Assembly: GCF_016904945.1 (NCBI RefSeq)
Contig: NZ_JADIKF010000040.1
Location: forward strand, 248,001 to 312,000
Source of the DNA: Dyella mobilis
GTDB taxonomy: Bacteria > Pseudomonadota > Gammaproteobacteria > Xanthomonadales > Rhodanobacteraceae
Reading direction: 5' to 3'
DNA: 64,000 nucleotides
In this document: piece by piece, positions 15,738 through 24,133 of the stretch
How positions within the stretch are numbered: the first letter of the stretch is position 1
Layout: every line of letters begins with the position of its first letter
Made by a program: the position numbers and the translations under genes
Notes under the pieces: generated by a model
Seen by the model: only the letters and a program-made list of their open reading frames with translations
What the model was told of the DNA's origin: nothing
Database searches by the model: none

Positions 15738-17231
15738 CTAACCGTAGGCCATCACCTTGTTGCGCCCGCGTGCTTTTGCTTCCAGCAGCGCCTTGTCCGC
15801 CAGGGCGAGCAACGCCTTGGCGTTCTCGGTCGGGGTCTGCGACGAACAGGCCACGCCTATGCTTATCGTGACGCTCAAAAATCCTTGCGCGCTGTCCACC
15901 CGCAAGCCTTCCACACCGCCACGCAACGACTCGGCGGCGGCCATCGCGTCGCCATGGCTGGTTCCCGGCAACAACACGGCAAACTCTTCGCCGCCGTAGC
16001 GGGCAAGCACGCCGCCTTGATGCGCATGCAGCCACTCGGACAGGTTGCCCGCCACAAGGCGCAAGCTGTGATCGCCCATGGCGTGACCGTAGTCGTCGTT
16101 GAAACGCTTGAAGTAATCGATGTCGATCATCAGGATCGAGAGGCTGCTCGCCCCGCTGCTTGCCGCCGCCCACAAATTCGCCAGTTGCCGATCGAAGCCG
16201 CGCCGGTTGGCCACCCCGGTAAGCGGGTCGGTAACGACCAGATCCTCCAGTTCGTCGCGCAAACCCAACAGCTTCCGCTCGGCCGCCATCTGCTGGCTTT
16301 GCGTGATCACGTTGCGGATGCCGTAGCCGACAATGGCCACCGCCACACCCAGGGCCGCCAAGGCCGGACGCGTCGTCCACAGGCTGATGCTGAGCGCGGT
16401 AAGCCCCAGCCCCAGGAAAAACGGACTGATGCTTTCAGCCAGATCAACCATTCGAGGACGCGGCTGATAGCGCCTTATCCAGGACGACGGCGGCCGCAAG
16501 CACAGCACACCAAGCAGCAGCGGCGCGATCAACACCAGCAGTTCCAGATAAAGCGTCTGCGAATGCAGTATCAGGCGATTGCGTATCGCCGCGACCAGGG
16601 TGCTGGTTGCGCAATAGAACGCCACGGCGAAATAGAAATGCTTTAGCTCGACGTCTCCAGCCCCGGCCAGGCGCGTGAATGCGCACAGCGTGAGGAACAG
16701 ACTCAGCACGTCCATGGTCACGATCATGTAGTGAACGTTCTGGAGGTTGTCGGTGCCGCTTGCCGACACCCAGGAGAAAATCCGCACGAAGAACAGCCAG
16801 GCCATGACCATTGCCATCAGCGCATCAATGGCACCGGTCAAGGTCAGCGTGCGCTCGCGGAAGGTCATAGTGATGGCAAGGATCATGGCGATCCCATACA
16901 GCGCATAACAGAACATCGGTGCGCCGGGGGCCGGATTGTTCTGTCCGACGCCCATCAGCAACAGCAGGTAAATATTATTGGCGACGTTGACGAAGGCCAT
17001 GGCGGCGACCACCAGCCACCAGCGAAGTGCCGTCGGCGCGGGAGTGCGCCGCGCCCGCCACACCAGCGCGGCGATACCCAGCCATTCCACCAGGTCGATA
17101 ACCGCGCAACTCCACGGCAGATAAGCCTGTGTGTCGTGCGCGACCACAAAAAGATGCGCCACGACCAGCAGGCCGCAGAGCAGGTAAAAACGGTGCATCA
17201 GGCGTAGATCGGTATAAGACGCGGTTTCCAC
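15738..17231 (-). CDS. Membrane-bound GGDEF diguanylate cyclase
   Basis: 497 residues. Roughly eight hydrophobic segments between residues 10 and 310 form a membrane sensor of MASE type (HRFYLLCGLLVVAHLFVVAH, MILAITMTF and others). The GGDEF domain follows with DPLTGVANRRGFDRQL near 338 and the active site GGEEF at 413-417. The inhibitory RxxD motif before the active site is missing (HQGG instead), so feedback inhibition is not expected. It should make c-di-GMP in response to a membrane signal. The next gene downstream is the convergent 62-residue protein gene. Confidence 0.92.
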   Translation of the reverse strand: METASYTDLRLMHRFYLLCGLLVVAHLFVVAHDTQAYLPWSCAVIDLVEWLGIAALVWRARRTPAPTALRWWLVVAAMAFVNVANNIYLLLLMGVGQNNPAPGAPMFCYALYGIAMILAITMTFRERTLTLTGAIDALMAMVMAWLFFVRIFSWVSASGTDNLQNVHYMIVTMDVLSLFLTLCAFTRLAGAGDVELKHFYFAVAFYCATSTLVAAIRNRLILHSQTLYLELLVLIAPLLLGVLCLRPPSSWIRRYQPRPRMVDLAESISPFFLGLGLTALSISLWTTRPALAALGVAVAIVGYGIRNVITQSQQMAAERKLLGLRDELEDLVVTDPLTGVANRRGFDRQLANLWAAASSGASSLSILMIDIDYFKRFNDDYGHAMGDHSLRLVAGNLSEWLHAHQGGVLARYGGEEFAVLLPGTSHGDAMAAAESLRGGVEGLRVDSAQGFLSVTISIGVACSSQTPTENAKALLALADKALLEAKARGRNKVMAYG

Positions 17232-17397
17232 CTGTCCCCCCCTTCTCGTTTGCCCCGTTTTAGGCGGCGGTCCGTCGCCACGCAGCTATCCTACGCCAAA
17301 GCCCCTGGGCCGAAGAAAGCCCCTTGGACACGCCCAAGGCGCGCCGGGCCAAGACCGACACAGCTCCTTGCGATAGGGGAAAAACGGCCGGCAGCCG

Positions 17398-18891
17398 CTA
17401 TTGGGGCTTTGATGCCCAGCCCAGCCCCAGGCTCTTTTGCAGCGATACGAAGTCTTTCAGCAGATCCGCCCTGCCCTGCACCAGGTTCTGCTGCGCACTG
17501 AATTGCACGCGCTGCGTATCGAGCAAGTCGATCATCGAGGAAGCACCGGCCGCATAGCGCTGATGCATCAGGTCTGCCGAGCGATCAGCCGAGGCCTGGA
17601 TCTGTTGCAGACGTGCCACGCTGTCGCGTTGATGGCCATAGCGCGATAACGCGTCATTGGCGTCCTGCAAGGCGGCGAGCACGGTTTGCGTATAGCGTGC
17701 GACAGCCTCGTCGCGACCCGCCCGCGCCTGGCGAATGGCGCCACGCGTGCGCCCGAAATCCAGCACGTCCCATTGCAGATAAGGCACGCCGAGCCAGGTC
17801 ATGGCGCTCTTGTCGAGCAGATGCCCCGGATGGGCGGCATTGGAGCCGATAAACCCGAGCATGGTCACCTTCGGAAACAGGTCTGCTTCGTGCTGGCCGA
17901 TCTGCGCGTTGCTGGCGGCCAGCCGGCGCTCGGCCGCGCGTATATCCGGGCGCTGTTGCAACAAGGCTGCAGGGTCGGCAACCGCCACGGATGCCGGCAG
18001 GCCGGGTAGCGGCGCGGGTGCGGACAGTTGCTGATCAAGCGAGCCAGGTGCTTCGCCGGTCAGCACGGCAAGCTGGTCAAGCGACTCGGTAACCTGCTCG
18101 TCGAGCGGAATCAAAGTAGCCCGGGTATTTTCCACCTGGGTGGTTTGCCGCTCGACATCCGAATCCGTCACCACGCCACGCTCGCGTTGCTGGCGGATCA
18201 GGTCGAGCGTTTTCTGTTCGAGTTCGGCCGAATGGTTCGCCAACAGCAACCGCTGTTGCTGGCTGCGCAGATCGATATAAGCCTGGGCCACTTCGGCCGC
18301 CAGCGACACCTGGGTATCGGCCAGATCCGCGTCGACCGCTTCGGCTTGCGCCGAAGCCGCTTCGACCGCACGCCGTGTGCCGCCGAACAGGTCGACTTCC
18401 CAGGAAGCATCGAAGCCCGCGCTGTACAGCTGCAGTGGGCCACGGCCCTTCGATGTGCCGGAAGCCGAAGTATTCGAACCGGAGGACGATTGCAGACCCG
18501 ACAAGTCCGGCTCGCGCATGCGTATCGCTGCCGCATCGGCGGAGGCGGTCGGCATTTCCGCGGCGCGCTGCTGTTGCAGCTGCGCGCGCGATTCGCGCAG
18601 GCGTGCCTGCGCAGCCGCCAGATCCGGGTTGTGCGCGAAAGCCGCTTCGATCAAGGCATTCAGCTGTGGATCGTTCAGTGACTCCCACCAGCGACTGGGC
18701 GCTGGTGCGGAGGTAACGCCGCTGCCCGGCGCACGAACGAAGGATGGCGCCTGCGTTGCAGCCTTCGCCACCGATGGCGCGCCGCGATAGTCGGGACCGA
18801 CCGTGCAACCGGGCAACGCCACGACGGCAGCCAGCACGGCAACCCAAGGGGCGCGCAAATGACGCAAACGGCGTAATGACGTAACGAGCAT
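17398..18891 (-). CDS. NodT/OprM-family outer-membrane efflux lipoprotein
   Basis: 497 residues from the ATG at 18891. The signal peptide ends in the lipobox ALPGC (Cys29). Two outer membrane efflux protein (TolC-like) repeats follow, with the typical starts WWESLNDPQLNALIEAA and LAAQAR/LASNAQIGQHEADLFPK. It forms the outer-membrane channel of a tripartite pump. The reading frame is open for 451 further codons upstream inside the transporter gene, but TGAGCATG shows this gene starts two bases after the transporter stop, so the three genes emrA, emrB and this one are one operon. Confidence 0.93.
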   Translation of the reverse strand: MLVTSLRRLRHLRAPWVAVLAAVVALPGCTVGPDYRGAPSVAKAATQAPSFVRAPGSGVTSAPAPSRWWESLNDPQLNALIEAAFAHNPDLAAAQARLRESRAQLQQQRAAEMPTASADAAAIRMREPDLSGLQSSSGSNTSASGTSKGRGPLQLYSAGFDASWEVDLFGGTRRAVEAASAQAEAVDADLADTQVSLAAEVAQAYIDLRSQQQRLLLANHSAELEQKTLDLIRQQRERGVVTDSDVERQTTQVENTRATLIPLDEQVTESLDQLAVLTGEAPGSLDQQLSAPAPLPGLPASVAVADPAALLQQRPDIRAAERRLAASNAQIGQHEADLFPKVTMLGFIGSNAAHPGHLLDKSAMTWLGVPYLQWDVLDFGRTRGAIRQARAGRDEAVARYTQTVLAALQDANDALSRYGHQRDSVARLQQIQASADRSADLMHQRYAAGASSMIDLLDTQRVQFSAQQNLVQGRADLLKDFVSLQKSLGLGWASKPQ

Positions 18892-18893
18892 GC

Positions 18894-20471
18894 TCAATGG
18901 CCTCCGCCGGCCGGCGCGTGATATCGCGGTGTCTTCAACAACAAGGCCAGTGGCACGCAGCACAACAAGGCGATGCCCAGCAGGTAAAAGACTTCCGAAT
19001 AGGTGATCACCATGGCCTGCTGCTGGATCTGCGCGGCAAGCTGGCCAAGTGCGCGCATCTTCGAATACGCCGCATCGCCGGTACGCGCGAACCAGCCGGC
19101 CGCATTGGCCGCGATGCGCTCCTGACCCAGCACGGAGTTGGCGGTGAGCGATTCGCGGATGGTCGCGACGTGGAACGTATTGCGGCGATCGATGACAGTG
19201 CCGATGATTGCCAGCCCGATCGAACCGCCCAGATTGCGCGCCATATTGTAGATGCCGGCGGCATCGCCGGATTCCTCGCGCGATACCGCCGCCATCGACG
19301 CCTGGTTCAGCGGCATCATCGCCAGCATCTGTCCGGCGCCACGCACCAGCTGAGACCAGAAGAAATCGCTGCCCACGCTCTGCGCGGTCAGGTGAATATC
19401 CAGCATGCAGCTGCCGAAAAAGCACAACAGGCCGCTGATCACCATGATGCGGAAATCCATCTTGCCCAGCATGCGCGGCAGGATCGGCATCATCAGGAAA
19501 GCGGGCACGCCCGACACCAGCATCACCCAGCCGGACTGCTCTGCGTTGTAGCCGGCGATCAGTCCCAGGAACTGCGGAATGAGATAGATCACGCCGTACA
19601 GCGCCGCACCGACCACCAGCACGATGAAGATCACGCTGGCGTAGCGCGGATTGCTGAGCAGACTCAACCGCATCACCGGCCGCTTGGCGGTGAACTGCGA
19701 AATGGCGATCAACACCATGCCGATCAGCGAGAGCACGCTGAGCCAGACGATCATGTCCGACTCGAACCAGCGCTCGCGTTGCCCTTCCTCCAGCACCACC
19801 GTCAACGAACTCAGCCCCATGGCAAGGCCGACGATGCCCAGCCAGTCGGCTTGTCGCAACGCTTCCAGGTGCAAGGACGCCGATGGCAGGCCGGCGAGCA
19901 ACAGCGTAATCAGGCCGATGCACACCGGCAGATTGATGAAGAAGCACCAGCTCCAGCTGATGTTTTCCGTCAGCCAGCCGCCCAGCACCGGACCGAGCAG
20001 CGGCCCGAGCAACACGATCAGGCCGAACGCCGTCATGCCGATCGGCAGCTGCGACATCGGCAGGCGCGTGCGAATGATGGTCTGCGCGGTGGGAATCATC
20101 GCGCCGCCGGTAAGCCCCTGGCCGATGCGGCCGATGATCATGGCGATCAGCGTGTGCGACAGGCCGCACATCATCGAGAACAGGATGAACAGCACCGCAC
20201 AGCCGAGCAGAAAATTGCGCAGACCGAATACGCGCGTCAGCCACGCGGCCAGCGGGATGATCACGATCTCCGACATCAGGTAGCCGGTGGAGATCCAGGT
20301 GCCCTCGGTGCCGGTGGCGCCGATTTCACCCTGGATCTGCGGCAGGGCCGAGTTGGTGATCGAGATATCCAGCGTCGCCATCAAGGCGCCAAGCGAGCCG
20401 GCGGCGACGGCGATCCAGTCCGCAACGCTGGCGCGCTCCGGATGCGCCGACGTGGCAGGCGTCTCAGCCAT
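18894..20471 (-). CDS. emrB: DHA2-family multidrug efflux transporter, EmrB-like
   Basis: 525 residues with 14 predicted membrane helices. Start region ALMATLDISITNSALPQIQGE carries the DHA2 motif D1, and the loop between helices 2 and 3 ends LTRVFGLRN (motif A form). Proton-driven export of hydrophobic or aromatic compounds across the inner membrane is expected, working with the EmrA-like adaptor and the NodT-like channel encoded next to it. The start overlaps the adaptor gene by eight bases. Substrate unknown. Confidence 0.93.
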   Translation of the reverse strand: MAETPATSAHPERASVADWIAVAAGSLGALMATLDISITNSALPQIQGEIGATGTEGTWISTGYLMSEIVIIPLAAWLTRVFGLRNFLLGCAVLFILFSMMCGLSHTLIAMIIGRIGQGLTGGAMIPTAQTIIRTRLPMSQLPIGMTAFGLIVLLGPLLGPVLGGWLTENISWSWCFFINLPVCIGLITLLLAGLPSASLHLEALRQADWLGIVGLAMGLSSLTVVLEEGQRERWFESDMIVWLSVLSLIGMVLIAISQFTAKRPVMRLSLLSNPRYASVIFIVLVVGAALYGVIYLIPQFLGLIAGYNAEQSGWVMLVSGVPAFLMMPILPRMLGKMDFRIMVISGLLCFFGSCMLDIHLTAQSVGSDFFWSQLVRGAGQMLAMMPLNQASMAAVSREESGDAAGIYNMARNLGGSIGLAIIGTVIDRRNTFHVATIRESLTANSVLGQERIAANAAGWFARTGDAAYSKMRALGQLAAQIQQQAMVITYSEVFYLLGIALLCCVPLALLLKTPRYHAPAGGGH

Positions 20472-21570
20472 GATTGCCGCTCGTCGAGGCAGGTTGCACG
20501 CGCGTATCCACGTCCACGGTCACCGACAACCCGGGCACGAGCCGCTTGCGCGTCTGTTCGTCCGCGTCGACGCGGATGCGCACCGGCACGCGCTGCACGA
20601 TCTTGGTGAAGTTGCCGGTGGCGTTTTCCGGCGGCAGCAAGGCGAATTCCGAGCCGGTGCCCGGCGCGAAGCTGTCCACCACGCCGTGCAGTTCCGTGTC
20701 GCCCAGCGCGTCCACGCGCAAGCTTGCCGGCTGGCCCGCACGCATGCGGCCAATCTGCGTTTCCTTGAAATTGGCGGTGAGGTAGATGCTTTGCACCGGC
20801 ACCACGGTCATCAGGCGCGTACCGGGCTGGGCATACTGCCCCACGCGCACCGTGCGATCGCCCACGCGGCCAGCCATGGAGCTGCGGATCAGCGTGTCCT
20901 GCAGATCGAGCTGCGCCTGCTTGGCGGATGCCGTGGCGGCTTCCAATTGAGCGCGCGCCTGGGCGATCTGTGCATTGAGATCGGCGATCTTCGCCTGCGC
21001 CTGGTCGAGCGCCGCATGGTCCGCGGTCACGCTGGCCTCGGCCTGGTCGCGATTGCTCAGCAGCACAGACATCTGGTCGCCGCTTTCCGCGCCGGTGGTG
21101 GCCAGCGGCGCGTAGCGGCGTACTTCGTCCTCGGCATGCCTGGCGGCGACCTGCGCCACCTGCAACTGTGCCTTGGCCTGTTCGATCGCGGCGTGCTGCT
21201 GCTGGATGCCGGCCTGGGCGCGCTGGATGTCGGCGTTGCGCGCATCGACAGTCGCAGCGGCCTGATCCAGCGATGCCTGGTACTGGCGGCCATCGAGTCG
21301 TACCAACGGGTCGCCAGCCTTCACCGCGGCGTTGTCGCCGACATAGACATCGGTGACGTAGCCGCTGACCTTGGGCGCCACCGTGACACTGTCGGCCTGC
21401 AGGTAGGCGTCGTCGGTGCTCTGGATGAAGCGACCCACTACCCACCAGTAGGCCAGCGCAATCACCCCGACCACGGCAAGCGCGATGCCCACGGGCAGCA
21501 GAAAGCGCGGCGCCTTGCGCCGGCCGTTATTGGCCCCATCGCCCGAAACGGTTGCGCTGGTCGCAGACAT
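20464..21570 (-). CDS. emrA: Membrane fusion protein of the efflux pump, EmrA/HlyD-like
   Basis: 368 residues. One membrane helix near 29-46, then a barrel-sandwich (biotinyl/lipoyl-like) half STDDAYLQADSVTVAPKVSG, a long coiled hairpin (residues about 90-215, Ala/Gln-rich) and the second half with GRVGDRTVRVGQYAQPG. It bridges EmrB and the outer-membrane channel. First gene of the emrA-emrB-nodT operon; the ATG at 21570 is ten bases from a 46-bp nested palindrome that also faces the TetR gene. Confidence 0.93.
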   Translation of the reverse strand: MSATSATVSGDGANNGRRKAPRFLLPVGIALAVVGVIALAYWWVVGRFIQSTDDAYLQADSVTVAPKVSGYVTDVYVGDNAAVKAGDPLVRLDGRQYQASLDQAAATVDARNADIQRAQAGIQQQHAAIEQAKAQLQVAQVAARHAEDEVRRYAPLATTGAESGDQMSVLLSNRDQAEASVTADHAALDQAQAKIADLNAQIAQARAQLEAATASAKQAQLDLQDTLIRSSMAGRVGDRTVRVGQYAQPGTRLMTVVPVQSIYLTANFKETQIGRMRAGQPASLRVDALGDTELHGVVDSFAPGTGSEFALLPPENATGNFTKIVQRVPVRIRVDADEQTRKRLVPGLSVTVDVDTRVQPASTSGNHG

Positions 21571-21580
21571 GCAGTCACCC

Positions 21581-21626
21581 CAAAATTATTCCAGGTGGAA
21601 TATTTATTCCGATTGGAATAATTTTG
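21581..21626. promoter_or_regulatory. 46-bp nested palindrome, TetR operator region
   Basis: Outer arms CAAAATTATTCC (21581-21592) and GGAATAATTTTG (21615-21626) are a perfect 12-bp inverted repeat; the inner pair GGAATA/TATTCC (21597-21602 and 21605-21610) is also perfect. Equivalent reading: two ATTCC-N4-GGAAT boxes whose centres are 18 bp apart. It lies between the divergent emrA and TetR genes, so one or two TetR dimers bound here would control both. AT-rich in a GC-rich setting, so it probably overlaps both promoters. Confidence 0.8.
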
Positions 21627-21666
21627 TCAAATGTTATCGTGGCGTCGTAACCGCGGAGAACCCGGC

Positions 21667-22380
21667 ATGACCGAACCCAAGCGCCCCCGCCATTCGCCAG
21701 ACGGCGGCTATGCCCGCGGCGACGAAACGCGCCAGCGCATCATCGACGCTGCCCTGCAGCTCTTCGGCGAGCGCGGCTACGCCGGCGCCTCCACGCGCGA
21801 CATCGCCACCGCAGCGGGCGTGAACGCCCCGGCGCTGCAGTATTACTTCGACAACAAGGAAGGCCTTTACAAGGCCTGTGCCGAATACCTCACCGACGAC
21901 CTGGTCGCCCGCTACGCCCCGACGATGCGACTGGCCAGCGATGCGCAGAAAAACGGCAACATCGATGAGGTGATCGAGGCCTATCTCGCCATGCAGGCAT
22001 TAACCCTGGATACCGTGCTGACGCCTTCGCATGCATCCAAAGGGCGTCTGGTCGCACGGGAGCTCGCCGGCGAGGGTCCCGACGTGGCATCCAAGATGCT
22101 GCAACGGCGAATGAAGCAACCCGTCAACAAACTGCTGCTGTCGATGCTCGGGCGCATCATGGATACGCAACCCAGCGACACCATCACCCGCATCCGGCTG
22201 CTTGCCCTCAAGGGCCAGGTGCTGGCGTTTTACTATCCGCCCGGCGCCTGCCTCGAACTGCTTGGATGGAAAGAAATCGACGCGGCCAAAAGCGCGCTGA
22301 TCAAGAGTGCCCTGCTGGAGCAGACGCGCACCTTGCTGGAAAGCTGGAGAGCTCCCGCATCCACGCGCAAATCCGCGTAA
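21667..22380 (+). CDS. TetR-family repressor, CecR/YbiH-like
   Basis: 237 residues from the ATG at 21667, preceded by a GGAG; twelve upstream codons are open but run into the operator. The HTH is at about 20-66 (RQRIIDAALQLFGERGY, TRDIATAAGVNAPALQYYF). The C-terminal half, rich in LLLSMLGRIMD-type helices, fits the DUF1956 ligand domain of CecR. Divergent to the emrAB-nodT operon, which it should repress until an inducer binds. A terminator follows directly. Confidence 0.9.
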   Translation: MTEPKRPRHSPDGGYARGDETRQRIIDAALQLFGERGYAGASTRDIATAAGVNAPALQYYFDNKEGLYKACAEYLTDDLVARYAPTMRLASDAQKNGNIDEVIEAYLAMQALTLDTVLTPSHASKGRLVARELAGEGPDVASKMLQRRMKQPVNKLLLSMLGRIMDTQPSDTITRIRLLALKGQVLAFYYPPGACLELLGWKEIDAAKSALIKSALLEQTRTLLESWRAPASTRKSA

Positions 22381-22383
22381 AAA

Positions 22384-22403
22384 AAGCCGCCCGATGGCGG
22401 CTT
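22384..22403 (+). terminator. Terminator of the TetR gene
   Basis: AAGCCGCC and GGCGGCTT pair around a CGAT loop just after the TetR stop codon, preceded by an A run. The T tract is weak on the plus strand and better (the A run) for leftward transcription, so it may serve both directions. Confidence 0.6.
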
Positions 22404-22411
22404 GTCGAATG

Positions 22412-22437
22412 GCCGTAGAGCCCGCGGGCTCTACGGC
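22412..22437. repeat. 26-bp perfect palindrome between convergent genes
   Basis: GCCGTAGAGCCCG is followed directly by its reverse complement CGGGCTCTACGGC with no loop base. It sits between the TetR terminator and the end of the CsgG-like gene. The shape fits a REP-like element or the terminator hairpin of the leftward gene. Confidence 0.55.
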
Positions 22438-22458
22438 ACCCCGTTTCAATGCAGCCGA

Positions 22459-23484
22459 TCAGCGTGCCTGCAAGGCGCTGCTGGTGGCGGCATCCAACTG
22501 GCCCGTTACCGGCAGACCATTGGCCTTCTGGAACGTGCTGATGGCGCGGGACGTACCCGGGCCAGGCATGCCATCGACCTTGCTGGTGTACAGACCGAGC
22601 TGGGCGAGCTTGCGCTGCGCATCGGAGAGCGAGAAGTTGGCTGGCGCTGCATTGGCACTGTTGGCGCCATCCACCGCCAGCGCACCACCCGCACCCAGAC
22701 CGCCGGCAACGCGCTGCGGCGCGTACTGGCGCACGGACTTGACCATCTGGTTGTAGGAATCCAGGAAGGCCGCCGCAATCACTTTGCCCTCGGGTGTCTG
22801 GCTGTAGGCACCGAGGCTCGCGCCGCCGGAGCCGAAATGATCGAACAGACCGCTGACGCCGAAATCGATGTTCTTGGCACTGCCCTGCGCAGCAGCCACC
22901 TGCACGCCCGAACGCGTGTCGGTCAGCATCATGGTGGTGGACGCTTCGCTGCTCTTCATCGATCCGGCGATGGCGCCGATAATCGCACCATATCCGCCAC
23001 CCACACCCGCCAGCGCGGCGCCACCGCCGCCGGTGTTCTGCGAGAACTGGATCGACGGCGTGACGACATAGTCAGCCGCCACCATCTGGCCCTTGCCCAT
23101 GCTGCTGGTCGAGCGCAGCTCGCCGGAAGCGGCGAGGCCGCGCTCGCCCATCATCGAATTCATGGCCTGGCCGCGGTCGACCACCACGAAGCAGTTGCTC
23201 TGCTGGATCATCAAGCGCAAGAGCGGCACGGTGGACGGCAGGTGATACTGGCCGGTCAACACGGCGTACCAGGGATCGTTGGTGTTTTCTTCCACGGCCA
23301 ACGTACCCAGCGGGTGATCGCAATGCTCCAGCGTGCTGGCCGCACCGGTGCTGGTGGCGCCACCGGCGGAACCGCCGACCGGATTCTTGCCGCCGCCGAC
23401 CTGCATGTCGGCGCAACCGGTGAGCAACAGCGCGGTACTCACGCCAAGTGCCAGCAAGCAGGACTTCATTTGATTGATTCGCAT
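22459..23484 (-). CDS. CsgG/HfaB-like lipoprotein with a C-terminal peptidoglycan-binding domain
   Basis: 341 residues with a lipoprotein signal, lipobox LLTGC (Cys24). Residues about 50-250 resemble the CsgG family (TVPLLRLMIQQSNCFVVVDRG, VVTPSIQFSQN, MMLTDTRSG, LDSYNQMVKSVR). CsgG itself is a secretion pore for curli; many relatives have other, unknown roles. Residues about 275-341 form a peptidoglycan_binding_1 domain (RKLAQLGLYTSKVDGMPGPG, FQKANGLPVTGQLDAAT). The combination would hold an outer-membrane protein to the cell wall. GGAG precedes the ATG. No curli genes are nearby. Confidence 0.8.
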   Translation of the reverse strand: MRINQMKSCLLALGVSTALLLTGCADMQVGGGKNPVGGSAGGATSTGAASTLEHCDHPLGTLAVEENTNDPWYAVLTGQYHLPSTVPLLRLMIQQSNCFVVVDRGQAMNSMMGERGLAASGELRSTSSMGKGQMVAADYVVTPSIQFSQNTGGGGAALAGVGGGYGAIIGAIAGSMKSSEASTTMMLTDTRSGVQVAAAQGSAKNIDFGVSGLFDHFGSGGASLGAYSQTPEGKVIAAAFLDSYNQMVKSVRQYAPQRVAGGLGAGGALAVDGANSANAAPANFSLSDAQRKLAQLGLYTSKVDGMPGPGTSRAISTFQKANGLPVTGQLDAATSSALQAR

Positions 23485-24133
23485 AACAACTCCATTGTTT
23501 TCTGCAATAACGGATTGGGCTGGGAAAATTTCCCGCGCGTGGCACGTTTATTTCAGGCGCACTTCACCGTCCAGCCTTCCGGAAGCCGGACAAAAGGAAA
23601 ACGGGCAACAGTTTTACGGCGTCCCTTTTTGTAAAAAGAACGGGTCGTCACGTGAACCGCATGAGGGTGCAAAAGCGCGCACAACGACGTAACGCGTCGA
23701 ACTGACTCGCTGTGAATGGCTTTTGCTTACGTGCACCCTCGATCGGGTGTAGACGTCACCTGTCCCTGGTTGGCTTGGTATCTGTTCCCTGAATGAATTC
23801 CCCTGCGGGAAGGCTAACCCAGCCTTGATCCAATGTTCAAGTGGCCATTCAATGCGGCGAATCCGCGTAGCCAATCGCCTTTTTAAAAATACGCGAATGA
23901 GTTTCGAATGGCCCAGTTCCACTATCGCAAAAAAGGCGAAAGACACGGTACCGGCGTTTGCATCTGCGCATTGAAGAGAGTTCCCAGACTGCAACATCTG
24001 CGTCGCACCCTAGCTACGTGATGATGTTTCGTCATGACCATCGTTGTCATCGTCATACGTGACTTGCCGCGCTTGATCGGGCTTGCTTCACGGGTTAAAC
24101 AGATTAAACACCTGCACGTCGACGGAGATAACG
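23485..24133. other. 649-base intergenic region
   Basis: Divergent spacer between the CsgG-like gene and a glycosidase-like gene. It is less GC-rich than its neighbours and contains a long leftward reading frame (23614-23997) with atypical codon use that I do not believe. A distant inverted repeat, GAGGGTGC near 23665 with GCACCCTC near 23743, is visible. Nothing else recognised. Confidence 0.5.

Noticed and set aside
18892..20244. Upstream extension of the NodT-like reading frame (948 codons in total)
   Set aside because: The first 451 codons overlap the EmrB-like gene in another frame and have no family; the lipoprotein signal begins at the ATG at 18891.
23614..23997. 127-codon leftward frame in the long spacer
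   Set aside because: No ribosome site, atypical composition, no domain; likely chance.
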